Assembly: GCF_008014675.1 (NCBI RefSeq) | Contig: NZ_VOXD01000025.1 | Location: 34,840-98,839 of the forward strand | Reading direction: 5' to 3' | Source of the DNA: Neolewinella aurantiaca | GTDB taxonomy: Bacteria; Bacteroidota; Bacteroidia; Chitinophagales; Saprospiraceae | Length of the DNA stretch: 64,000 nucleotides | Shown: one piece after another, positions 28,012 through 36,730 of the stretch | Position numbering within the stretch: the stretch's first letter is position 1 | Layout: every line of letters begins with the position of its first letter | Notes under the pieces: model-generated | What the model was told of the DNA's origin: nothing | The model's input: the letters and a program-made list of their open reading frames with translations, nothing else | Database searches by the model: none | Position numbers and translations under genes: made by a program

Positions 28012-28049
28012 CAATCAGGCTGCTGCAATTTCTTGCAGCAGCCTGATTG
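28012..28049 (-). terminator. Terminator of glyS
   Basis: Perfect 17-bp stem CAATCAGGCTGCTGCAA / TTGCAGCAGCCTGATTG with a TTTC loop, 22 bp beyond the glyS stop. No long U-tract, so the stem is the main evidence. Confidence 0.85.
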
Positions 28050-28071
28050 TTACACTAAACGCTGAATGCTC

Positions 28072-29643
28072 TTACTGAGCAGCAGCCAGCAGGTTAGCCA
28101 TATCCACTTTAGGGCCGATGAAGGCCGCGAGATCTTCGATCTTGATCCGGGTCTGCTCCAGTGTGTCGCGATCACGGACGGTAACGGTTCCTTTGTTCTC
28201 GCCTTCTTCGATGGTATCGAAATCGACGGTGATACAGAAAGGTGTACCTACCGCATCCTGACGGCGGTAGAGTTTACCGATGGCTCCGGTGTCATCGTAC
28301 TGTACGTCGAAGCGGAAGCGGAGATCGTTGAAGATGTCTTTAGCGACCTTCACGATTTCCGGATTGTTACGCTTTAGCGGCATAATTGCAGCCTTGATAG
28401 GGGCCAGTGCAGGGTGGAGTTTCATGACATCGCGGACGTTATTCTCATCGTCCTGCCCGGGTACCGTTTCGGTACGCAGCGCGTGACTCATTGCGGCGAG
28501 GAAAAGGCGATCAGCACCGATGGATGTTTCGAGAACATAGGGGACATAACTCTCTTTCGTTTGCGGATCGTGGTACGTCATTTTTTTGCCGGATAGCTCC
28601 ATGTGAGCACCGAGGTCGAAGTCGGTACGACTGTGAATACCTTCAAGTTCCTTGAAGCCGAAGGGGAAGTCGAACTGGATATCTACGGCTGCATCGGCGT
28701 AGTGTGCCAGGTTATCGTGGTCGTGGAAGCGGAGTTTTTCCTCCGGGTGACCAAGTGCACGGTGCCACTTCATGCGGGTCTCCTTCCATTTGTTGTACCA
28801 CTCCATTTGGGTCCCTGGCTTGATGAAGAACTGCATCTCCATCTGTTCGAACTCCCGCATGCGGAAGATGAACTGGCGGGCGACGATCTCGTTCCGGAAA
28901 GCTTTACCAATCTGCGCGATACCGAAGGGTAGTTTCTGGCGCGTGCTCTTCTGCACGTTGAGGAAGTTGACGAAGATACCCTGAGCCGTTTCCGGGCGGA
29001 GGTACAGCTTGCCCTCCTCTCCTGCGATGTTGCCGAGCTGGGTGGAGAACATGAGGTTGAACTGGCGCACGTCTGTCCAGTCCGCCGCGCCGCTCTCCGG
29101 GTCTTTGATTTCCAGGTCGATGAGCATTTGCCGGAGCTCCTCCATATTGCCATCAGTCATGGCCGTAGCGAGACGCTTATTGATCTCTTCCATCTGACCC
29201 AGGTAACGCTTCACGTTGCCGTTGGTAGCGCGGAATTCGGCTTCGTCGAAAGCATCACCGAAACGCTTTTGGGCTTTGGCTATTTCTTTGTTCAGTTTGC
29301 CCTCGATCTTGGCTACGTGGTCCTCGATCAGTACGTCGGCGCGGTAGCGCTTCTTGCTGAGCTTATTGTCCACCAGTGGGTCGTTAAACGCATCGACGTG
29401 GCCGGATGCCTTCCAGGTTTTCGGGTGCATGAAGATCGAGGCATCGAGACCGACGATATTGTCGTGCAACTGCACCATCGAGCGCCACCAGTATTCCTTC
29501 AGGTTGTTCTTCAGCAACACACCAAGGGGACCATAATCGTAAGCGGCGGAGAGGCCGTCGTAGATTTCGGAGCTCTGAAAAACGAAGCCATAGTCTTTGG
29601 CGTGGGCGGTTAGCTTTTTGAAGTCGGCAAAGGTGGTAGCCAT
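28072..29643 (-). CDS. glyS: Glycyl-tRNA synthetase (class II, homodimeric)
   Basis: 523 residues. Class II motifs: YDYGPLGVLLKNNLKEYWW near the N-terminus, FNLMFSTQLG, LRPETAQGIFVNF (motif 2 region), FRNEIVARQFIFRMREFEQMEMQFF, and GADRLFLAAMSHA (motif 3); C-terminal anticodon domain APIKAAIMPL. Charges tRNA-Gly. A single synthetase chain of the GlyQS/eukaryote-like type, not the alpha2beta2 form. No T-box leader upstream. Confidence 0.95.
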   Translation of the reverse strand: MATTFADFKKLTAHAKDYGFVFQSSEIYDGLSAAYDYGPLGVLLKNNLKEYWWRSMVQLHDNIVGLDASIFMHPKTWKASGHVDAFNDPLVDNKLSKKRYRADVLIEDHVAKIEGKLNKEIAKAQKRFGDAFDEAEFRATNGNVKRYLGQMEEINKRLATAMTDGNMEELRQMLIDLEIKDPESGAADWTDVRQFNLMFSTQLGNIAGEEGKLYLRPETAQGIFVNFLNVQKSTRQKLPFGIAQIGKAFRNEIVARQFIFRMREFEQMEMQFFIKPGTQMEWYNKWKETRMKWHRALGHPEEKLRFHDHDNLAHYADAAVDIQFDFPFGFKELEGIHSRTDFDLGAHMELSGKKMTYHDPQTKESYVPYVLETSIGADRLFLAAMSHALRTETVPGQDDENNVRDVMKLHPALAPIKAAIMPLKRNNPEIVKVAKDIFNDLRFRFDVQYDDTGAIGKLYRRQDAVGTPFCITVDFDTIEEGENKGTVTVRDRDTLEQTRIKIEDLAAFIGPKVDMANLLAAAQ

Positions 29644-29666
29644 AAATTGATTCTTTTAATGGACCG

Positions 29667-29674
29667 CAAAGATA
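29667..29674 (-). promoter_or_regulatory. Candidate -7 box of glyS
   Basis: TATCTTTG on the minus strand, 24 bp upstream of the glyS start; no good -33 element. Confidence 0.5.
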
Positions 29675-29871
29675 GTAAGTGAGTTGTTGAATTATCAGTT
29701 TCCTGAGCCAAGGGTAATTTGTGGCGCGCACCAAAGGGCCTTATTGCTTTCCCACGCTACAAACAAAGCCGTGCCAGACAGCATGCGTCAGGCCCGGTTC
29801 GTTCCATAGCAGCTAACGTGATTACCGGCATTTACCTCTCCGTCGCAGCTTACAGTTGGCGGTAAGGATGA

Positions 29872-31272
29872 TTAGAGGTGGGCATCTATTTCTTCGAGCA
29901 ACCATTCCTTGCTGGCCATCGATTTGGTTCCCAACACTTTTTGCTGCAGTTGCTTCATTCTTCTTTCGAATACTGATGGGTCCATGAAGGGCTTATCGAG
30001 CGACAGCCTGACCAATTCATTGAAGAACCTCAGAAAGAAAAACGCTGCTTTTCTGAAACCATCGCTCATATCTTTAAGCCGGGTGACATAGCCTTTGAAA
30101 CTCTTCGTAAGGCTGAGCAGGCCTTCGTACTCTTCTGCTTTGTACATAGACCGAAACAAAATGAACCGCCCCCCCAGATAGTAAGTACTTTCTGAAATCG
30201 TGATCTGATTGAGAAGTTTCGTTGCCTCATCAAATTTCTCAGCCGTCATTCTAATAATGGCCAGGTTATAAGACATTACCTCTTTCTGCCTATTCTCAGG
30301 CAACTTGGACAGGTAAGTGTTCAGGACCGTCTCGGCAAAGTCTTCTTTCTTCATCCGGCACAGAACGGTTACACAATTTTTGAGAATCCATTCTGTAACC
30401 CTGACCTTGGGATACTTCATCAAAGTAACGATCAGTGTGTAGTAGTCTTTTTGCGCGTCATCATTCCCACTCATTATTTCTCCGGCAATTCTGTTGAAGA
30501 GCACCGACAGAACATACTTTATATCTCGTGAAGAAAAATCTCTGAAAATCTCTTCAACCCTACTAAAAATGAATCGATAACTGGAAGGTTCTTGCCTTTT
30601 TACGATCAGATAAAGGTTGTGATAAATTTTCTCCGCGAAAGAGAAAGGTTCTCCGCCAGTACGGTTTTCACGCAACTGTAAAATCTCACGATCCAGCTTA
30701 TACAAAACAGCGCCGGATTCATAAGTAAGACTCGTTGCGTCCATATACAGCTTGTATTTTTCTATCAGGATGAACCCATCCAACTCTTGGTCATTCAAAG
30801 CAGTTTTCTCTGTGTATATCCGATTATATTTGTCCTCGTACCAGTCATAAATGACACGGTTATAGCGCAAATAATCATAACGAGCGTAAGTATCGTAAAG
30901 GACACTTTTTGTTACCAGGCGCTCGGTCTTCTTTTCTGCCCACTCTACATAAGACTCATTATTCGTTTCAACTGCCTGCTCCATGGCAAATAGTGCACTA
31001 AGGCGGGGGGTTGACCTCATGCGCAGAACAGCGAGGTATTCCTGATAAAACGACACAAGGTCTGACAGTCGATTCCTCACCTGAGAGGCGGAAACACCCA
31101 ATGTCCGGGCCAGATCAGGGTTACCCGGCGCTGGCACGTCCGCCTTGAGCCTCGCCCGTATAATCTGCTTCACCAGCAACCAGAGTTGATAACTCTGACT
31201 CCCTTTCTTCACCTGAGAAAGCAAATACTTTTCAAACCCAAGGGCCTCGGTTGCTTCTATCGAGCAAAGCAT
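29872..31272 (-). CDS. Unrecognised protein, mostly helical
   Basis: 466 residues from the ATG at 31272; an in-frame ATG at 31335 lies upstream of -7-like boxes TAAGTTTG (31309-31316) and TAATTTTG (31291-31298), so the shorter start is preferred. No signal peptide or membrane helix. Residues ~45-85 (LARTLGVSASQVRNRLSDLVSFY) look like a helix-turn-helix; the rest is rich in Tyr and Leu and repeats helical pairs, like a TPR-type scaffold. AT-richer than its neighbours. Homologues probably exist in related genera, but I cannot name a family. Confidence 0.75.
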   Translation of the reverse strand: MLCSIEATEALGFEKYLLSQVKKGSQSYQLWLLVKQIIRARLKADVPAPGNPDLARTLGVSASQVRNRLSDLVSFYQEYLAVLRMRSTPRLSALFAMEQAVETNNESYVEWAEKKTERLVTKSVLYDTYARYDYLRYNRVIYDWYEDKYNRIYTEKTALNDQELDGFILIEKYKLYMDATSLTYESGAVLYKLDREILQLRENRTGGEPFSFAEKIYHNLYLIVKRQEPSSYRFIFSRVEEIFRDFSSRDIKYVLSVLFNRIAGEIMSGNDDAQKDYYTLIVTLMKYPKVRVTEWILKNCVTVLCRMKKEDFAETVLNTYLSKLPENRQKEVMSYNLAIIRMTAEKFDEATKLLNQITISESTYYLGGRFILFRSMYKAEEYEGLLSLTKSFKGYVTRLKDMSDGFRKAAFFFLRFFNELVRLSLDKPFMDPSVFERRMKQLQQKVLGTKSMASKEWLLEEIDAHL

Positions 31273-31514
31273 TTCTACAGAATTCAAACTCAAAATTATG
31301 ACAGCTTTCAAACTTAAACACCTAAAAACCAACACTATATCTAAAAAATGAGGTCTTTTTATTATTGCAATTTACAAAATTTAATTCAGTTGATCAATCC
31401 CTATAGCTCCTACCTTGCTATTCGGTTACGATTTAAACCTGACAGCTACAACTCTATTTATAAGCCTTACACCTAAAATTCTAGCAAGTACTCTCCAAGT
31501 GGTACTTTTCAGAC

Positions 31515-31562
31515 AAAGTGTTGTTCAAATAGTGTTCTCTCAATTAAAGTGTTGTTCAAATA
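31515..31562 (+). repeat. Two direct repeats, 31-bp period
   Basis: AAAGTGTTGTTCAAATA occurs exactly at 31515-31531 and 31546-31562. Confidence 0.9.
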
Positions 31563-31579
31563 ATGTCTTTTTAGTAATG

Positions 31580-31613
31580 AGCCGCTCCTTCTACACAAGG
31601 GGCGGCTTTTTTT
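31580..31613 (+). terminator. Rightward intrinsic terminator with no obvious gene
   Basis: AGCCGCTCCTT / AAGGGGCGGCT (11 bp, one G-U pair) with a 6-nt loop, then seven T on the plus strand. Both flanking genes are leftward, so a plus-strand transcript such as a small RNA, or imperfect use by the patatin gene, must explain it. Confidence 0.65.
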
Positions 31614-31623
31614 GCTCCATTTG

Positions 31624-33459
31624 CTAAACACACCCTGCTCTTTTACCCGGCAAGTTCTCGTAAATACAGTCCACTACCTCCCGGATGAACACGAAGTGTT
31701 TGGTCGTATCCCCCTTAGGATGATTTTTGATGTTGTGCGGGAGTTCCAAAGTGTCGTCTTTTTCGTAGCCCCGGTAGCGGGCCAGCAGGTCTTCTCCGGA
31801 ATGGGCATAAAGGAGAACAGGAACATCTTTGAGCCGTTGGTTGTGGGCCAGTTCTTCCGCAAACCGAATACCGGCAATGCGGTCCTTCTTTCCTTCTACG
31901 TTACGGGTTACATCAGATAGGATAAGATTGATACGTTCGGTTTCAGGCCCGTTTTTCCGGTTTTTGTGCAGCAACAACGCTCGTGCATCGTCGGAATTCT
32001 GGACGGTGTAAGTAAAGATATTGAGGCTGTCAAGAATTGCAACGGGCAAACCGTAAGTGAAGGCATCATCAATCCAGAGTACCTTATAGGCATCGGCGCG
32101 CTCACGCAGGTGCCTGATCCGTTTCATGAGCCTCGAGTCTTCGTGAATACCGAAGCTTGCCAGTTTCTCCGTAAGACCTTTCGATCCGGAGAGTTCCCAC
32201 ATCAATGGTTTGACGGACTGCAGCAGGCTGTTCCTGATCTGGTTTTTGTAATCCAGCCACTGGAAGCGCCGCAGAAAACTTGCAGCCGCCTCTGCCCCGC
32301 GTTCAAAAAGGCGGAGCTTGTCTGCGTCAGAGATAGCAAAATCGAGCCAGTTGAAGTCGTCGACATTAATGTGCTCGATCAATTCTTTGTACTCAGGATT
32401 CTGGACCAGAAACTCGTGGTCCCGCAGGTTGCGGACTCCATCGAAGATATTACCGACAAAACTAGTGATTCCGGTGGTCGGCTTGCTGGCCCTGCGGTCT
32501 GCGCCCAATTTAATCCCGATGGTTGGGCGATTAGGGATTTGATCCTCTTTATGGAAAAGATCAATCGGGAAGTTGCTCATTACGCCTCCGTCTACAAACA
32601 GGACTTCGCCGGGCAACTCGCCGTGGTAATTGGCACGATCTACCCAGTTCTTCCGGGTGGCTTCGTCGCTTTTATTCACCCAGCTGAGGTCCGCCCGAAC
32701 GGGTTCGAAGAAGAAAGGGATCGACATCGACGCCCGCACGAAATCTGCGGGGTTCTGGCCCATCGGGTTTTCGTAGTAAAGGTCGGCCATGTCAGGGAAG
32801 TCGACTTTAGTCTGCGTAGTGATGTCTGCAGCAACGATGGCGATCTTGATGCCGAGCTCTTCGGCCGAGAGCCGGCGGCGCTCGTTGCCGTGATTGTCCA
32901 TCATTATGAGTTCTTTCTCAAGACAGCGGATATTGTTTTCCAGCTCTCCCCAGCTTTTGTGAAACAACAAGCCTGACAGCCACCGGTGAAATTCCACTCC
33001 GGGGTTAACCCCCAGGTTATTGATCATTTCACTGGCGTTGCGGGAAGCATTCAGAAACAACATCGGGCTTATGCCCTCCGCCAATGACTTTACAAAAGCG
33101 CGGGCATCGGAGCCTCCGTCCACAAAGTCCATGAAATTTTTATCCGCTATTTTTTCGATTATTTTCAGGCTCTTCCGCGAGCTGGGGTGACCTGTATCGG
33201 CCATCAGCAGGGTGTTGATTGAGCCGGCGCTGGTACCTCCCAGGCTCAGAAAGCGGATGCCCATCTCTTCCAGAACGTAAGTAAAGCCAACCAGGGCAAT
33301 ACCGTGTACACCCCCGCCCTCTTGTACCAGATTGACGTACTGATTGCCCTCGTCGTCAAAAATATCGCTGAACCGGAAATCCTCAGGTCTTTTGGTGCGG
33401 TCTGCTTTGAGCTGGAGGACAATGTCTAAAACGCGCGAAGTATAGTTATGGGTGGTCAT
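31624..33459 (-). CDS. Patatin-like phospholipase with C-terminal receiver-like domain
   Basis: 611 residues from the ATG at 33459 (MTTHNYTSRV); a frame from 33531 adds 24 residues. Patatin domain: EGGGVHGIALVG (~47-58, oxyanion hole), GGTSAGS (~74-80, nucleophile Ser), DGGVMSNFP (~290-298, catalytic Asp). Residues ~459-560 look like a response-regulator receiver: VLWIDD (~460-465, acidic pair), LILSDVTRN (~512-520, phospho-acceptor-like Asp), PVLLYAHSGE (~547-556, Thr/Ser-like position). A lipase gated by phosphorylation or by a degenerate receiver is a fair inference. No cyclase or kinase gene is adjacent. A motif copy lies at 32097. Confidence 0.82.
   Translation of the reverse strand: MTTHNYTSRVLDIVLQLKADRTKRPEDFRFSDIFDDEGNQYVNLVQEGGGVHGIALVGFTYVLEEMGIRFLSLGGTSAGSINTLLMADTGHPSSRKSLKIIEKIADKNFMDFVDGGSDARAFVKSLAEGISPMLFLNASRNASEMINNLGVNPGVEFHRWLSGLLFHKSWGELENNIRCLEKELIMMDNHGNERRRLSAEELGIKIAIVAADITTQTKVDFPDMADLYYENPMGQNPADFVRASMSIPFFFEPVRADLSWVNKSDEATRKNWVDRANYHGELPGEVLFVDGGVMSNFPIDLFHKEDQIPNRPTIGIKLGADRRASKPTTGITSFVGNIFDGVRNLRDHEFLVQNPEYKELIEHINVDDFNWLDFAISDADKLRLFERGAEAAASFLRRFQWLDYKNQIRNSLLQSVKPLMWELSGSKGLTEKLASFGIHEDSRLMKRIRHLRERADAYKVLWIDDAFTYGLPVAILDSLNIFTYTVQNSDDARALLLHKNRKNGPETERINLILSDVTRNVEGKKDRIAGIRFAEELAHNQRLKDVPVLLYAHSGEDLLARYRGYEKDDTLELPHNIKNHPKGDTTKHFVFIREVVDCIYENLPGKRAGCV
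32097..32113 (-). repeat. Dispersed motif inside the patatin gene
   Basis: Reverse-strand GCACCTGCGTGAGCGCG; only the last base departs from the consensus. Confidence 0.7.
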
Positions 33460-33661
33460 GGTGGTTTTTCTAAGGTTGCGTGAAGTTAACGATTTGTCAG
33501 ATCTCAGACCCACCGTAGATACTACCTGCATTTGAACGTATAACTAACCATAAATTCGTATAATTGCCAGAAGCTTACAAGTTGATTTTGAATTATTTCA
33601 CACAAACGAACTTTTATTAATTTAAAAGTCGCTCTAATCACTGGTTCAACTTTATTCTAAC

Positions 33662-36394
33662 ATGAGATCACTTATTTTTCTTCTGGCTGCCTTCTGCCTG
33701 GCGGGCCTGAATGCACAAACGATTTACGTCGACATCGACAGCCCGACACCAGGAGACGGTACTTCCTGGGCAACTGCTTACTCCGACCTCAACCAGGCAC
33801 TATTAGACGCGCCCGCAGGTGCAGAGGTGTGGATTGCGGCCGGGACCTACGTCACCCCAGACACCGCTTCCTTCTACATCGATAAGGAACTCACCGTACT
33901 GGGCGGGTTTGCCGGCACCGAGACCAGCGCCGACGCTGCCGACCCGGAAGCGAACCCCACCATTCTCAGTGGAGACGTACTGGGTAACGACGGCGAGATG
34001 GGCTTCGACAGCACACTCTACGTCGATAACAACCGCGTACTTTTCGTCACCGACACAACCGATGATGGCGCATACACCGTCACCCTCGATGGGTTCTCAA
34101 TCGTTCACGGTGGTATATCCACCGAGATCGGAAGTTTCAACGAAGATGCTGGTGCGGGCCTCCGTACGTACGCGAAACTGAACGCCAGCCGGCTCAAGTT
34201 CAGCAGAAACTACGGCCGCAATGGTTCGGCATTATTTATCCGTTTCCGCAGCACCAATGGTTCTGTTTTCGACGACGTGGAATTCAGCAACAACTTTACT
34301 TTTGTCAACCGCGCGATCTATATCCGCGACAACATTGGCATCGAGTTCAAGAACTCCACCTTTATTGGTGAGGGTACTGCCGCAGCCGGCGGATCAGGTA
34401 TGGTCCGGTGCTTCAATACCATCGGCCATAAGTTTACCGACTGTGAATTTACCGATATTTGGTCTACCAGCTCCGGCGGAGGCTTAGCTCTTTCCGGTGC
34501 CGACAGCACGCTCGTAGAAGGTTGTACGTTCACCAACTGTCGCAGCGATGGCTGGGGAGGCGGTATCGCCAACTTCAACACCAGTCTCTTCGTGCGGAAC
34601 TCCACCTTCGAGCAGAATATGTGCGTACGCAACGGAGCAGCCATTTACCAACAAACCACCGACGATGTCGACGTGGAGGTAGAACTGGACGGTTGTACTT
34701 TCAACGAAAATGACGGCGGCGCCTTCGGCGGCGCTCTGGGTTTCCTTGGCTTCGACACTTCCGTTTTCGAAACGACCATTAATAACTGCGTTTTTACCGA
34801 TAATACCTCCAGCGAAGGCGGGCGTGGTGCGGTTTGCTACATACAGGGCAACAACAATCCCATAACTCTCACCAATTCCATCCTGGAAGGCAACGTCTGT
34901 GAAGGCGGAACCTTTGTGAACAACGCCGACGGCTCACTCACCGTCCGGAACACGCAGTTCCTCGAAAACGGTAACACCAGCACGGCTGGTCGCGGAGCAC
35001 TGGTTGGCTACATGGCTACCGGAGAACCACTGATTATAGACAGTTGCCGTTTTGAAGACAACCAGGTAACCGCAGTCAGCGGGTATTTCTCAGCGGGAGC
35101 AGCTGTTTACCTCTTCGGAGGCGACGAGGCCACTCCGATGCCCGTAACGATCACTAACACGCAGTTCCTGAATAACGCGGCCAGTGACGTTGACAACGCA
35201 GGAGGAGGAGCCCTTTACCTCAGCCGGGGATGTGACGTTATGATCGACAACTGCAACTTCGACGGCAACACCTCCGGTTCTATCGGGGGGGCTATCCACG
35301 CCCGGACCTTCGAAGGCCCCCGCGACACGTCTGCTACCGGAGAGATTTCAGTAACGTTCATTCCCTTCACCGGTAAGATTACCAACAGCCGTTTTGTCAA
35401 CAACTTTGCCAGCGGCCAGGGTGGCGCAATCGGTACTTTCCGTGCCGCCTTCGATGTTACGAACTCCCTGTTTGTCAACAACCAGCTCGCCGCCGAAGGA
35501 GCCAGTGGCGGTGCCATCATCTTCAACGGCGTCACCCCGTTTTTCAGTTCCGAAGACGGCAGCCTGCAGTTTGCCGGCAACCTTGCCCTGACGTCAACGA
35601 TGATCAACAACACCTTCGTGAACAACCTGAAGGGAGACGACCCCAACGCCTCCGGCAACGATATCGCGCTGTTCCAGCAAAGCGACTCGGAGGGGCTCAA
35701 CAACAGCAGCCTGTCGCTTACACTTCTGAACAATGCCTTCATCCAGTCGGAACAGGAAGCCAGTATCGAAATTGAGCCGGGTGAGGCCGACGGCAGTATT
35801 ATTCCGGTAGGCGAAATAAATATTACCTCCCTGGGTGGAAACTTTTACAACAACGAGAGCGACGAAGACCTCGGCCTCATCAGCGACAGCGACATGCTCG
35901 ACCTTTCGATCGACGACGCCAACGCAGTAGCAGACCTATTTATCGACATCTTTGACGACGAAGGAGAAGGGGTAAACGCACAACTTGCCATCCCCGAAAA
36001 CCTCGAAGACAACCCACTCATCAACAGTGCCGTCGTCAGCGATCTTTTGCCGTCCACCGACATCGAGGGCAACCCACGGGGCGACTTCCCTGACATTGGC
36101 GCTTACGAAACCGATCAGGGTGCCGTTTCTACCGGCGAGCCCCTGGCCAACAGCGGTCTCGAGATCAGCTTCTTCCCTAACCCAACGAAAGATGTGCTGA
36201 ACGTACGCAACGACGAAGCCAGCATTGAGCGCTTCACCCTGCTCGTATCCGATCAGAACGGGCGCGTGCTGAAAGCACGCCAGTTCAACGGAGCGACAAA
36301 CAGCATCGACCTTGCCACCGTTCCGGCCGGAGTTTACAACTTGCAGTTGGTAGTGAATGGCAAAATCTACGGCCAGCAGATCATTAAGCAGTAG
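33662..36394 (+). CDS. T9SS-exported right-handed beta-helix protein
   Basis: 910 residues. Signal peptide MRSLIFLLAAFCLAGLNAQ with A|Q cleavage. IYVDIDSPTPGDGTSWATAY and ADVWIAAGTY-like text (here AEVWIAAGTY) mark the POMP/choice-of-anchor-Q beta-helix N-cap; many repeats of N-x-x-F-x-x-N (NNTFVNN, NCVFTDN, NTQFLNN) form helical coils to ~800, ending DIGAYETDQG. The last ~80 residues (SFFPNPTKDVLNV ... VPAGVYNLQLVVNG) are a type-A T9SS sorting domain, so it is a secreted or surface-anchored protein. No enzyme residues identifiable; adhesion or polysaccharide binding is possible. Confidence 0.85.
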   Translation: MRSLIFLLAAFCLAGLNAQTIYVDIDSPTPGDGTSWATAYSDLNQALLDAPAGAEVWIAAGTYVTPDTASFYIDKELTVLGGFAGTETSADAADPEANPTILSGDVLGNDGEMGFDSTLYVDNNRVLFVTDTTDDGAYTVTLDGFSIVHGGISTEIGSFNEDAGAGLRTYAKLNASRLKFSRNYGRNGSALFIRFRSTNGSVFDDVEFSNNFTFVNRAIYIRDNIGIEFKNSTFIGEGTAAAGGSGMVRCFNTIGHKFTDCEFTDIWSTSSGGGLALSGADSTLVEGCTFTNCRSDGWGGGIANFNTSLFVRNSTFEQNMCVRNGAAIYQQTTDDVDVEVELDGCTFNENDGGAFGGALGFLGFDTSVFETTINNCVFTDNTSSEGGRGAVCYIQGNNNPITLTNSILEGNVCEGGTFVNNADGSLTVRNTQFLENGNTSTAGRGALVGYMATGEPLIIDSCRFEDNQVTAVSGYFSAGAAVYLFGGDEATPMPVTITNTQFLNNAASDVDNAGGGALYLSRGCDVMIDNCNFDGNTSGSIGGAIHARTFEGPRDTSATGEISVTFIPFTGKITNSRFVNNFASGQGGAIGTFRAAFDVTNSLFVNNQLAAEGASGGAIIFNGVTPFFSSEDGSLQFAGNLALTSTMINNTFVNNLKGDDPNASGNDIALFQQSDSEGLNNSSLSLTLLNNAFIQSEQEASIEIEPGEADGSIIPVGEINITSLGGNFYNNESDEDLGLISDSDMLDLSIDDANAVADLFIDIFDDEGEGVNAQLAIPENLEDNPLINSAVVSDLLPSTDIEGNPRGDFPDIGAYETDQGAVSTGEPLANSGLEISFFPNPTKDVLNVRNDEASIERFTLLVSDQNGRVLKARQFNGATNSIDLATVPAGVYNLQLVVNGKIYGQQIIKQ
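33806..33822 (-). repeat. Dispersed motif inside the beta-helix gene
   Basis: Reverse-strand GCACCTGCGGGCGCGTC; the fourth base of the second arm is T. Confidence 0.75.
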
Positions 36395-36458
36395 TATTAG
36401 CCTCGCCGATAGCTGGCCGGAAAACCTTGCCGATCCGGTCCTGAAGGCCAGCTTCATC

Positions 36459-36496
36459 GAGCCGCGCACCTCCGCTTTTACCGGGGAGCGCGGCTC
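36459..36496 (+). terminator. Terminator of the beta-helix gene
   Basis: GAGCCGCGC / GCGCGGCTC, a 9-bp perfect stem with a 20-nt loop, followed by GTGTTTTATT. Confidence 0.8.
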
Positions 36497-36528
36497 GTGT
36501 TTTATTACGACGCCCAAAAACCAGCCCG

Positions 36529-36545
36529 GCACCTGCGTCTGCGCC
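36529..36545 (+). repeat. Dispersed motif upstream of the arginine leader
   Basis: GCACCTGCGTCTGCGCC then CAAAAAA, 17 bp before the promoter -33 region. Confidence 0.9.
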
Positions 36546-36562
36546 CAAAAAAGACGTAAGAC

Positions 36563-36594
36563 TTGCGTGAGAACCAAAAAAGCGCGTAACTTTG
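36563..36594 (+). promoter_or_regulatory. Promoter of the arginine operon
   Basis: TTG at 36563-36565, 21-nt spacer, TAACTTTG at 36587-36594: a full match to the Bacteroidota TTTG-N19-21-TAnnTTTG consensus. Transcription should begin about 36598-36601, i.e. at the ATG of the leader peptide, so the leader may be translated from a leaderless message. Confidence 0.75.
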
Positions 36595-36599
36595 CAGCG

Positions 36600-36659
36600 A
36601 TGAAAAAGGTATCCCATATCATCCGTCGAGATCGACGAAGGGTCGTAAGGACCAAGTAA
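36600..36659 (+). CDS. Arginine-rich leader peptide
   Basis: 19 codons: MKKVSHIIRRDRRRVVRTK then TAA. Six of 19 residues are Arg, within codons 9-17, encoded by CGT, CGA x3 and AGG x2. It lies just after a strong promoter and 101 bp ahead of the first gene of the arginine operon. The stop codon abuts the first arm of an RNA structure. This is the layout of a leader peptide that senses charged tRNA-Arg by ribosome stalling. The functional reading is inference; the frame, Arg content and position are seen. Confidence 0.75.
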   Translation: MKKVSHIIRRDRRRVVRTK

Positions 36660-36660
36660 G

Positions 36661-36730
36661 CTTCCCGCACCACGTGCCCGGGAGCGCTCGTCCCGATCGT
36701 TATCGGGAAGCGGGCAGTTTCGATACCTTT
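36661..36730 (+). promoter_or_regulatory. Candidate arginine attenuator (terminator/antiterminator)
   Basis: Terminator-like hairpin: TCCCGAT (36691-36697), loop CGTT, ATCGGGA (36702-36708), extended by TGCCCG (36675-36680) / CGGGCA (36711-36716), then GTTTCG and a pyrimidine-rich stretch. Competing arm: CTTCCCG (36661-36667), directly after the leader stop, complements CGGGAAG (36704-36710), which overlaps the terminator 3' arm. A ribosome at the stop would mask the first arm (termination); one stalled at Arg codons would leave it free (read-through). AAAGGTATC at the leader start also complements GATACCTTT at 36722-36730. Confidence 0.65.

Larger units (their letters stand above)
31273..31623. 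other. AT-rich intergenic island
   Basis: 350 bp, clearly more AT-rich than surrounding DNA and without a coding frame of note. It holds promoter-like boxes for the leftward gene, a direct repeat pair at 31515/31546 and a hairpin-plus-T7 at 31580-31613. Confidence 0.7.

Noticed and set aside
29644..29871. T-box or glycine riboswitch upstream of glyS
   Set aside because: No stem I/antiterminator or tandem aptamer sequence; only a -7 box is seen.
31624..33459. CBASS-type defence system around the patatin
   Set aside because: No CD-NTase cyclase, Cap2/Cap3 or sensor gene lies beside it; the tail looks receiver-like and not like a nucleotide-binding sensor.
36395..36560. Arginine repressor (ArgR) operator
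   Set aside because: No pair of 18-bp ARG-box-like palindromes near the promoter; the signals are a terminator and one dispersed-motif copy.
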